A DNA stretch of 64,000 nucleotides from Paenibacillus pectinilyticus. GTDB taxonomy: Bacteria; Bacillota; Bacilli; Paenibacillales; NBRC-103111. A program made the translations under genes and the position numbers. Each line of letters starts with the position of its first letter. Position 1 is the stretch's first letter. Below the pieces are notes generated by a model. That model did not search any database. It was not told where the DNA came from and saw only the letters and a program-made list of their open reading frames with translations. Shown here in pieces: positions 54,220 through 63,400 of this stretch. The stretch is from NCBI RefSeq assembly GCF_001700435.1, contig NZ_LYPC01000014.1, positions 434,001-498,000 on the forward strand, read 5' to 3'.

Positions 54220-56511
54220 ATGTTCAAGTGGAGTATCAGCCGGACGTTCGTTAACATCGTAGTATTGCTTTCACTGCTGCTCCTAGTCGTGCTTGGGGGG
54301 TTCTCAATTACTGCATTCAAAAGTTTTGAAGGCATCGTTACACAGCGGACCTATGAAGAGAACAGCAAGGAGCTGCGCATTATCAGTAATACCATCAAAC
54401 GAATGAATGAAGATGTGAAGGCGTTTACATTCCGCCAGCTAGACGATCCTGCTCTTGCACCATTATTTGAGAAGAAAAAACTTGATTATTTCGAAATGTT
54501 TGGGTATATGGATTTAATCAGCAAATCCTTTGAAATCAATCCTATCTTTCACTCGGATACGCTCTACAGCGGAACCACCGGAAATTACTATTCAACGCTT
54601 AGTTCAATGGTACAAAAGGATTCTTTCTTTGTGAACGCGATTCAAAACTTCAGGAACACGCCAGTCTTGAAACCGATACCCAGAGTGCTTCCTCAGGAGG
54701 CTTATAACACTAGCGCCACCGTGTTTACGTATTTTTATTTTCAAACCGATAGTGACAACAAATTATCCAAAGCACTCGGCGTAAATATTGACGCAGCTTG
54801 GTTATGCGACACCTTAAGCAAGTTTAAGGGTCAGAATAATAAAGCTTACATTATTGATAAAACGAGCCGAACACTCATTGATGATTCCAAGCAGATTCAC
54901 AATCTGGATGTGCTCAACCCCGAGCTTGTTCACAAAATTATGGAGACGAATCAAGAAGCAGGCAGCTTTGAGACCGGCGCGAACAAAGATCAAAAAATCA
55001 TTACCTATCTCTGGATGCCCGAAACCAACTGGGTGCTTGTGGTGGAAGAATCCAATGAGTTTCTGTACCAATCCCTGCATTTCGTACGCAAAGTCGTGCT
55101 GCAGATTACGCTGGGGATAGCGCTTTTTGCCCTTGCCGCAGCAGGGTTCATCGCGTATCGCATCTACCTCCCCTTCGGCCGAGTTTTTCGAGAAGTTATC
55201 GGGCCTAGGGGTAAAGATCAGAACAAGGGGCCGCTCGTCGACGAGGTTAAGCTTCTTTCGGACGTATTTCAAAAAAATAAAGGATTGCTGAGCGACTATA
55301 ACAGCTATAAACAGTCAGCGGACACGATTCTGTTGGAAAACTACATTAAAGCGGTGTTGATGGAGAATAACTCCATTGCTAATCAATTGACCGGCGAATT
55401 TTCTTCCGTGTTCGGCAATATGCTCGATCGCGAAATGATGCTGATTCTGCTGAAGATTGATCGGCGGGAGCAGTTCGATACGATGGATGCCGATCGGAAA
55501 AAGGCTTATCGGTTCATTATGATGAATGTAGCCGAGGAGGTTCTTGATTCGGGCCAAACGGCAAAGGCCATCTATATCGGGGAAGGGCAGTTTATTTTGC
55601 TTGTCTTCCTTCCAGATGGAAAGCACGATATCGAGTGGGACGAGAAAATTAAATTGCTGCAAAACACAGTGAAAGAGTTTACAGGCATTACCCTATCCGC
55701 CTTCCTCGGCGGGTATGTGCAAGGTGTCGAAGCGCTCATTCACTCGTACCGTACGGCGTCACTTTTGCTGAAATACAGCGTAATCTATAGCCGCGAAGCG
55801 ATTCTTCATCCTGCTGTTTTGGATCTTCATGAGCAAATGACGGTTACCTATGACGAGAAGCTGGAAGAACGAATCCTGGAGTCGATTCGCGCAGGAGACG
55901 GGGATGAAGCCAAATCACTGTTCGATCAGTTCATTGAAGTGTCGTCCAAAGGAGACATCGAAAGCTTTATGCTGTCCATGACCCGCTTTTCCTTGGCGCT
56001 GGGCAAGGCGTTTGACATTTTGAACAAAACAAGAATTGAGAAAATTCCAATCTCCATGAAGGATTTCTACATGCGGATGGCTGCCTTTGAATCCATTGAT
56101 GATCTCAAGAGCAAATTTTATGAGGATATTATGAAAATTGCGGATCAAAAGCCGCTTGTGGAGACGCGTCACGATGCTTTGGTTGAATCGATTAAACGCT
56201 ATGTTCAGGATCATTTTACGGAAGATTTGAGCTTGAAAGGCATCGCGGTAGAATTCAAGCTTTCCCAAGGATATCTGGGCACGATCTTTAAGGAATCGGT
56301 CGGTTGGTCTGTTATGGACTTTATTCATAATGTTCGGCTGGACAAATCAGCCGAACTGCTCCTTGCGACAGAGCTCAGTATCACCGAGATTATGGAGAGA
56401 ACCGGATTCAACAATGAAAGCAGCTTCTATAAACTGTTTAAACGAAGGTTCGGCACCACGCCTAAAGCCTATCGCGTAGACATAGAAATCATGAACAAAC
56501 TGGAGAAATGA
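54220..56511 (+). CDS. Membrane-bound AraC family regulator with extracellular sensor
   Basis: A 763-residue one-protein signalling system. Transmembrane helices near 12-34 and 288-310 enclose an extracellular, probably Cache-like sensor. A cytoplasmic middle part follows, and an AraC double helix-turn-helix lies at about 655-755 (LKGIAVEFKLSQGYLGTIF; ITEIMERTGFNNESSFYKLF). It lies directly before importer 2, which it very probably activates in response to an extracellular sugar. Its last codons (EIMNKLEK) lie inside a copy of the repeated terminator element. GGGGAG precedes the ATG. Confidence 0.9.
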   Translation: MFKWSISRTFVNIVVLLSLLLLVVLGGFSITAFKSFEGIVTQRTYEENSKELRIISNTIKRMNEDVKAFTFRQLDDPALAPLFEKKKLDYFEMFGYMDLISKSFEINPIFHSDTLYSGTTGNYYSTLSSMVQKDSFFVNAIQNFRNTPVLKPIPRVLPQEAYNTSATVFTYFYFQTDSDNKLSKALGVNIDAAWLCDTLSKFKGQNNKAYIIDKTSRTLIDDSKQIHNLDVLNPELVHKIMETNQEAGSFETGANKDQKIITYLWMPETNWVLVVEESNEFLYQSLHFVRKVVLQITLGIALFALAAAGFIAYRIYLPFGRVFREVIGPRGKDQNKGPLVDEVKLLSDVFQKNKGLLSDYNSYKQSADTILLENYIKAVLMENNSIANQLTGEFSSVFGNMLDREMMLILLKIDRREQFDTMDADRKKAYRFIMMNVAEEVLDSGQTAKAIYIGEGQFILLVFLPDGKHDIEWDEKIKLLQNTVKEFTGITLSAFLGGYVQGVEALIHSYRTASLLLKYSVIYSREAILHPAVLDLHEQMTVTYDEKLEERILESIRAGDGDEAKSLFDQFIEVSSKGDIESFMLSMTRFSLALGKAFDILNKTRIEKIPISMKDFYMRMAAFESIDDLKSKFYEDIMKIADQKPLVETRHDALVESIKRYVQDHFTEDLSLKGIAVEFKLSQGYLGTIFKESVGWSVMDFIHNVRLDKSAELLLATELSITEIMERTGFNNESSFYKLFKRRFGTTPKAYRVDIEIMNKLEK

Positions 56512-56541
56512 CACTCAAAAGGTGTTGTTTTTCTTTTTTTT
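56503..56541 (+). terminator. Terminator overlapping the AraC stop codon
   Basis: GAGAAATGACAC pairs with GTGTTGTTTTTC, followed by a long T-run. The left arm includes the stop codon TGA at 56509. Confidence 0.82.
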
Positions 56542-56549
56542 GTGGAAAT

Positions 56550-56576
56550 GGACAGTTTTCTTGAAATCGTACAGTC
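56550..56576 (+). promoter_or_regulatory. Candidate operator, copy 2
   Basis: A 27-bp element starting GGACAGTTTTC and ending CGTACAGTC, with ACAGT repeated 19 bp apart. See the copy at 47062. Confidence 0.5.
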
Positions 56577-56679
56577 TTAAAAATAACAATATGGAATTGA
56601 ACAGTAGTAGGATTGAGCACCAGACGAGATAATCAATTTGCAGAACTACAGCATAGAAGACGAGGAGGAGGTGTAACAA

Positions 56680-57639
56680 ATGAAAACAACCGCAATATCC
56701 AAAGCGGTGCCGAACGTGAGAAAGGTGTCTCGCAAAAGTGTCCTTCGAAAAAACGTAGACTTTACGTTGTTGGCGCTTCCGGCATTGGTAATTCTACTTG
56801 TATTTAATTTTGTACCGATGCCTGGCGCTGTACTCGCTTTCAAAAACTACAATTTTATCGATGGTATCTTTGGCAGCCCCTGGGTAGGACTTAAAAACTT
56901 TACGTTTATTTTTTCAACGTCTGATGCCTTGCTAGCACTCAAAAACACGCTTGTCTACAACGCCGTTTTTATTATTACGGGAATTGGCGGAAGTGTCCTG
57001 CTGGCGATTCTGTTAAATGAAGTAGTTAGCAGGAAATTATTGAAACTGTATCAAACCGCCATATTTTTGCCGTATTTTCTTTCTTGGACGATTGTTACTT
57101 ATATTGTGGTTGCCCTGCTGGATAACAGCAAAGGGCTAGTGAACATCATTTTGCATAAGTTGGGATTTGCCGGTGTGGAATGGTATTTCGAACCGCAATA
57201 CTGGTTCTGGATTCATACTATTTTACACTTTTGGAAAACGATGGGATATGCAGTGCTGCTGAATTACGCTTACATCTTATCTATAGATCCCGCGTATTAT
57301 GAAGCGGCGTCCATCGACGGAGCGAGCAGGTTTCAGATGGCGATGAAAATTACAGTTCCTGCTTTGCGGCCCATTATTCTGATCAATTTCCTAGGTGCGT
57401 TGGGTCGAATTTTCAATGCGGATTTCGGGCAGTTCTTCCTGGTACCATTGGAATCGCCGTCGCTGCTGAATGTCTCGTCAGTTCTGGATACCTATGTATA
57501 CAGTGCGTTGCGCGGGGCGGCAGATTTAGGAATGGGCGCTGCAGCAGGTTTATTTCAATCGATAGCCGGATTCGCACTTGTATTAGGCGCCAACTTTTTC
57601 ATCCGGTACAGATATGGCCGGGATAGGGCCATGTTCTAG
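56680..57639 (+). CDS. CUT1 sugar ABC importer permease, LplB type (importer 2)
   Basis: A 319-residue permease with six hydrophobic segments and an EAA loop near residue 207 (YYEAASIDGASRFQM). NFVPMPGAVLAFKNYNF matches the family start. GAGGAGG precedes the ATG. It is the first gene of a permease-permease-binding protein operon parallel to the one at 8530. No ATPase is present. Confidence 0.92.
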   Translation: MKTTAISKAVPNVRKVSRKSVLRKNVDFTLLALPALVILLVFNFVPMPGAVLAFKNYNFIDGIFGSPWVGLKNFTFIFSTSDALLALKNTLVYNAVFIITGIGGSVLLAILLNEVVSRKLLKLYQTAIFLPYFLSWTIVTYIVVALLDNSKGLVNIILHKLGFAGVEWYFEPQYWFWIHTILHFWKTMGYAVLLNYAYILSIDPAYYEAASIDGASRFQMAMKITVPALRPIILINFLGALGRIFNADFGQFFLVPLESPSLLNVSSVLDTYVYSALRGAADLGMGAAAGLFQSIAGFALVLGANFFIRYRYGRDRAMF

Positions 57640-57654
57640 AAGGGGGAAAGCATC

Positions 57655-58545
57655 ATGATAGCTGCAAAAAAGCGGGGACTACGCCTGAATAACTGGATTA
57701 CACACATCGTATTTACACTACTGGCGTTAAGCTGTATTATACCGATGCTGCTGGTGGTGATAATTTCCATCAGTGATTCGAAAAGTATCGTGGAGCACGG
57801 GTATAGTCTGTTCCCAAGCTTATGGAGTTCAGCCGCGTTTCGATTTATTTTCCAATCTCCTAAGCTTATTCTTACCTCCTATGGCACGACGTTGTTCGTT
57901 ACGGTTGTCGGAACTGTTGTAGGATTGCTGTTAACGGCGATGATCGCTTATGCACTTTCCCGTAAGGAGTATAAATTCGCTGGCGTAATCGGCTTTCTGG
58001 TATTCTTCTCGATGCTGTTCAATGCGGGATTGATTCCAAGCTATATTGTTTATACTAAATATTATTTTCTTAAGGACACCTACTGGATTCTCATTCTTCC
58101 GGGTCTCATCTCCGCATGGAATATCATCCTGTTGCGTACATTTTTCTTCGATTTGCCGCAAGAGGTGCTAGAGTCGGCGAGTATCGACGGATGCAGTGAA
58201 ATGCGCATTTTCTGGCAAATCGTTCTCCCGATGTCCAAGCCGGCGCTTGCAACAATTGGCCTGATGATGACGCTTGGCTACTGGAACGAGTGGACACGTT
58301 CGATGATCTACATTGATACGGAGAGCAAATTTATGCTGCAGTTTTTGCTGTATAAAATTTTGCAAAATGCCGACATCATGATGAAAGACGCACAAAATGG
58401 GTTAAGCCTCGGGGCTCAAGATTTCCCTTCCGACAGCGCGAAAATGGCGATGGCCGTCATTGCAGCGGGTCCGATGATGTTCGTATTTCCTTTTTTTCAA
58501 AAATATTTTGTCAGAGGCATAACAGCTGGAGCAGTCAAAGGGTAA
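57655..58545 (+). CDS. CUT1 sugar ABC importer permease, LplC type (importer 2)
   Basis: A 296-residue partner permease with six hydrophobic segments, an EAA loop near residue 175 (LESASIDGCSEMRIF) and the family C-terminus GITAGAVKG. AGGGGG precedes the ATG, 15 bp after the first permease. Confidence 0.92.
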   Translation: MIAAKKRGLRLNNWITHIVFTLLALSCIIPMLLVVIISISDSKSIVEHGYSLFPSLWSSAAFRFIFQSPKLILTSYGTTLFVTVVGTVVGLLLTAMIAYALSRKEYKFAGVIGFLVFFSMLFNAGLIPSYIVYTKYYFLKDTYWILILPGLISAWNIILLRTFFFDLPQEVLESASIDGCSEMRIFWQIVLPMSKPALATIGLMMTLGYWNEWTRSMIYIDTESKFMLQFLLYKILQNADIMMKDAQNGLSLGAQDFPSDSAKMAMAVIAAGPMMFVFPFFQKYFVRGITAGAVKG

Positions 58546-58601
58546 TATCAACGTTTGGATCTCGAAACTCAAAATCATATAAAACAGGGGAGTTGTTCAG
58601 A

Positions 58602-60131
58602 GTGAAAATGTTTAAAACACTGACGATGATGACAGTAGTAATGGTAGCGGCAACAAGCTTGGTGGGTTGTGCAAAGGATAGTACGAGTGAAGCGACGACT
58701 AAGCCGTCTTCGTCTACTAAAGTCGCAGCGACGCCGACAGCAGCAACGCTAGCGCCAGTTAAGCTCAAATGGGTGCTCCGCATTCCGGTGCAAAAAGAAG
58801 GCGAAGCGGTGTTGACTGAGGTTAACAAGATTTTGAAAGAAAAGATCAATGCTACGCTTGATATTCAATTTATTGAGGCTGCAGCTTATGCAGAGAAGAC
58901 GAAGTTGATGATTGCTGCGGGCGAGGATTTCGATATCATGTTCACTGCCGCAGGCTACAATTTTTATGATAACGTTGCCAAAGGTGCCTTCGTTCCGATG
59001 GACGAATTGCTGACGAAATATGCGCCGAAAGCCTATGCCCAAATTCCACCTAGCTTCTGGAACGCGATGAAAGTCAACAATAAAGTGTACGGATTCCCTA
59101 ACTATCAAATCGCAGCTCGTCAGTCCGCCTTTAATTTTAGAAAAGATATCGTTGATAAATATAGCATCGACGTCAACGCGATGAAGAAAATGGAAGATCT
59201 GGAGCCAGCTTTCGCCAAAATGAAGGCCGGAGAAAGCGCAGATAAGTTCATTTTTAACCCAGGCAATGCTCTCGCCACTCTTGATGTCATGAATTATATG
59301 AAATTGGAAACGTTAGGCTCAGACGGATCACCAGGAGCGATTGAAGCAGTTGGCTCCGATTATAAAGTCATCAATCAATTCGAACATCCGGCGTTCGTGA
59401 ACTTCGTGAAATTGATGAAAAACTGGTCAGAGAAAGGCTATATCAATAAAGATTTGGCTTTGGTGAAAGACCCAACTGAGCTTTTGAAAAGCGGCAAAAT
59501 TCTTTCTTCCGGTCTGGGTACGTATAAACCTGGCGTAGAAGCTGAAACGAAAGCTCGCTACAATTACGACGCTGCATTTGGGACTATGACGGATCCTTTA
59601 GTTACCACGGGCTCCGTAACTGGCACGATGCAGGCGATCAGCCGCACGTCCAAAAATCCGGAGCGGGCTATGATGTTCCTGGAGTTAATGAACACTGACA
59701 AGCAACTGTACAACATGGTCCTTTATGGACTTGAAGGCAAGAACTACAAGAAAACAGGAGATAATTCAATCGAATTGATTCCGGATTCCGGATACGCGAC
59801 GAACGTTGCCTGGATGCTTGGGGACCAGTTGAACGCTTACTTGCTGCCAGGTGTTGCTACGGATATTCCACAGAAGACAGATCAACTAAACAAAAGCGCG
59901 AAGGCTTCCCGAATTATGGGCTTCTCCTTCGATGCGGAGCCAGTCAAAGCAGAGCTTGCACAGGCTAAAACCGTTACGGATAAATATCTTCTTGGCTTGG
60001 CTTACGGCATGATGGATGTAGACAGTACACTGGCTACGATGAATAAAGAGTTGAAAGCGGCAGGTATGGATAAAATCATCGCTGAGAAGCAGAAGCAATT
60101 GGATGCTTGGGTAGCGGCAAATAAGAAGTAA
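58602..60131 (+). CDS. Extracellular sugar-binding lipoprotein of importer 2
   Basis: A 509-residue solute-binding protein with lipobox LVGC (Cys23) and a Ser/Thr-rich linker, anchored outside the membrane. A GTG start at 58602 is preferred because GGGGAG lies 9 nt upstream; a TTG at 58593 lies too close to that site. It differs clearly from the binding protein of importer 1, so the two importers probably carry different oligosaccharides. Confidence 0.92.
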   Translation: MKMFKTLTMMTVVMVAATSLVGCAKDSTSEATTKPSSSTKVAATPTAATLAPVKLKWVLRIPVQKEGEAVLTEVNKILKEKINATLDIQFIEAAAYAEKTKLMIAAGEDFDIMFTAAGYNFYDNVAKGAFVPMDELLTKYAPKAYAQIPPSFWNAMKVNNKVYGFPNYQIAARQSAFNFRKDIVDKYSIDVNAMKKMEDLEPAFAKMKAGESADKFIFNPGNALATLDVMNYMKLETLGSDGSPGAIEAVGSDYKVINQFEHPAFVNFVKLMKNWSEKGYINKDLALVKDPTELLKSGKILSSGLGTYKPGVEAETKARYNYDAAFGTMTDPLVTTGSVTGTMQAISRTSKNPERAMMFLELMNTDKQLYNMVLYGLEGKNYKKTGDNSIELIPDSGYATNVAWMLGDQLNAYLLPGVATDIPQKTDQLNKSAKASRIMGFSFDAEPVKAELAQAKTVTDKYLLGLAYGMMDVDSTLATMNKELKAAGMDKIIAEKQKQLDAWVAANKK

Positions 60132-60432
60132 GCGAACAGTTTAATTTATAAAAACAAGTAAGCGGCCTTTGTCCTGAATTCCATTTGGACGGAGGCCGTT
60201 TACAAAATGACTTCGATTCCCTTTGTTTTGTTCGAATCGATTGTTTACCATTCATTTTCGGACTTTTGAAAAACGAATATGACGCCATTACTTTGAGAGC
60301 AACGCTAAAGTAGGATTGATATAAAACCGGAGTCAGACTACCATTCAACACGTGAATCACATGATTTTCGACCTATCTTGTAATCGTTTACATTTTTTGG
60401 TTTATTAATTTTATGTATGAGGAGATATGAGT
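60132..60432. other. Gene-free stretch with a hairpin and a cre site
   Basis: GTAAGCGGCCTTTGTCC (60158-60174) pairs over 17 bp, with three wobble pairs, with 60187-60203, and forms a likely terminator for importer 2 despite a weak T-run. The middle shows no gene. The end contains a perfect cre site and a possible promoter (TTTACA, 17 bp, TTTATG). Confidence 0.6.
60379..60392 (+). promoter_or_regulatory. Perfect cre site upstream of the GH141-like gene
   Basis: TGTAATCGTTTACA matches the CcpA consensus at every position. It overlaps a possible -35 (TTTACA) and lies 40 bp before the start, suggesting repression by preferred sugars. Confidence 0.75.
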
Positions 60433-63400
60433 ATGGTATTTAATGGCAGAAAGACTCGGAATAATGTTGTTACAAAATGCCTAGCACTTGTGGTAGCATT
60501 TTGCCTTGCTGTTATGGGTGTTCCGGCAGGGAATGTTTTATTAAAGACTGTCAACGCTGCGACAATGGCTTCAATCTACGTTTCGACAAATGGTAATGAT
60601 GCTAATCCTGGCACAGTTTCACAACCACTTAAAACGATTGAAGCTGCACGTAATATGGTGGCAACAATGAACTCAAACATGACTGGTGATATTAATGTAT
60701 TTATAGCATCTGGTACATATTATCAGTCACAAACTTTAAATTTTACACAAACTGATTCTGCTACAAATGGCTTCAAGATTATTTACAAATCGTATGATGG
60801 CCCTGTTGAGATTACTGGCGCAAAACAATTAACAGGCTGGTCGTTATACGACACATCAAAAAATATCTACTCTGCACCATACGGTAGCACAATAGATACT
60901 CGTGAATTGTACATAAACGATAAGCCTGGCGTTCGCGCTCGCACGGCTGCTACTCCTGCAGTAGGTGGACCTTTCCCTGAACTTGGTGGTTTAAGCTTTG
61001 GCGGTTATGCAACCACAAATTCGCCAACTGACCTGACTACAGTTGGGCTTACTGTAGCTAATAACAATACAATAGCAACATGGAAAAACATTAGCGATGT
61101 TGAGTTAGTAGCTCACAGTTCTTGGACTATGCCACGTGCAGGCATACAAAGCGTATCCATTTCTGGTAGCACTACAAATATTAAGATGAAACAGCCAAAC
61201 TGGTATGTTGTAACTGCCTTGAGAGGTGCTGCTACTAAAATAGCCAATGTCAATCAGATTGAATGGATTGAAAACGCATACGAATTGCTTGACACACCTG
61301 GAGAGTGGTATTTAGATAAGACAGGCGCTATCAACGGAACGCCTAACACCTTCTACTACATCCCAAGAGCAGGCGAGGATATGGCAACTGCCAAAGTTGA
61401 AGTGCCGACTATTGAAAAATTAATGACAATTAAGGGTAATATTCCGAATACTGCTGATTTTACATCTGCTGTAAACGCAGTAACGGGTTTAACTTTCGAA
61501 GGTCTTAATTTTAGCGGAGCTACATGGTTGTTCCCAAATACAAACGGCGGGTGGAGTGATACACAAAACAACAATAACCGTAGCGGAACAAATTATACAA
61601 ACAACGATAGTACACCGGACGGTGCTATTACACTCTTTGAAACAAATAACATTAATTTCATTAAAAACAAATTCTACAAGTTTGGTGGCACTGCTCTATA
61701 CTTAGAAAGTGCAAACTCATACGTTAATATCATCGGTAACCTATTCTGTGACATTGCGTCGCAGGCTATTAACATCGGCGATGTTACTTATGGTAATGCA
61801 AATGCCTTCGTACTTCCAAACGCAGGCTCTGTTGGTTCAGTTCCAGGCAATCCTGGCTATTCTGATGAGTCTAATTGGGATATGAGATTTCTTCAACATG
61901 ACATTAAAGTTCAGAACAATACAATTCATGATATTGCCTTTGGATACCTTGCATCTGCTGCTATTGGTGCTGGTACGATAACAAATAGTGACTTCTCTCA
62001 TAACGAAATATATAATATTCCATATTCTGGATTTCACATCGGGTATGGTTTATATGCCATGGTACCTCAGACTTCGGTTAATGGTAACAACACTTTCCAA
62101 TATAACTACTTACATCAAGTAGTAACTAAGTTGGAAGATGGCGGTGCGATTTATTTCTCTGGCTCAATAGGACCAGTAAACGGATCTGAGGGTTTTAAAG
62201 TTAAAACAACAGTAAGCAATAACTATATTTACGACCAACCTCTTTTATATGGCTCGCTTTATTTTGATGAAGGTGTTAGTAATATTGATTGCTATAACAA
62301 TGTTGTAAGCAAATCAAAGCAAGTTATTATAACTAAAAATATAACGAATAAAATTCATAACAACTACTATGATAACTACTATAACAACACTACTAACTTC
62401 ATAAGCTTAACAAACCCAGGGACAATAGGTAGTCCTACTCAAGATATAGGAATTACAGCTGGCACTCCAACTAATATCGAAGGAACACTTGTTCCGGGAT
62501 TTAATGGAACAGCCGTTTTCCCTCAAGTGGCTTTGGCAATCCAAAATATGTCAGGTGTTCAAGCAGACTATAGATGGGCTGATACAACAGTTATGAATCC
62601 AACTGTTATTACTGATAAGAGCACACTTAACGCAAAAATATTAACGGCAAGTTCAAAAGTTCAATCAGATTACACAGCTGCAACGTGGACAACATTCTCA
62701 CAAGCGCTTGCAACCGCAAAAAGCACAGCATCAAACACGAATGCAACGCAAGCTGATATTGACTTAGCTACTTCTAACTTAGACAATGCGATAACTGCGC
62801 TTGTGGTATTTTCTGGACCAGCGGATAAAACTGCGCTTAAATCGCAAATAGCAACAGCCAAAGCGTTTATTTCAACTCACTGGGCTGGTGACTACACCGC
62901 ATCTTCTTGGGCAAGCCTTACAACTGCGCTTAAAGTAGCAAATATTGTAGACAATAGCGCAACCTCAGTACAAGCAGATGTTATAAACGCGACAAAAAGC
63001 CTTACAGATGCTCAAGCAGGGCTTGTAGTTTCTTCTGCATACCCTGTATATCAAACAACCTTTAATGACGCTTCATGGACTAAAAATACGGCATTTACTG
63101 TAGGTCAAACTGGTCTGCCAGATGGTGCAATTATTACTGCTAAGGATGCAAATGACACTATTAAAGTCATTCAAGACCCAGTTTTGGGTGGAAGCAATTA
63201 TTGCCTGCAACTACTTAAAGGCTCAACATTAACCAATGGTAGCCACGATACATTACAGTTTGTATTTCCAAATGGCACTGTTACAGGAAGCTCAATTACA
63301 ATAAGTTATTCGGTAATGGCAAAAGATTTGGGTGCGACATTTAACATGGGCATGGCTGCGTTCTTTAACACAACTCAGTTGATTAATAGTAACCTATTGA

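Larger units (their letters stand above)
56503..56641 (+). repeat. Duplicated terminator-promoter cassette, copy 2
   Basis: Second copy of the cassette at 47017-47153, ending with the same GAGATAATCAATTTGC, 39 bp before the importer 2 start. Confidence 0.75.

Noticed and set aside
54814..55272. 152-codon minus-strand ORF
   Set aside because: Antisense shadow of the membrane AraC gene with no ribosome site or domain.
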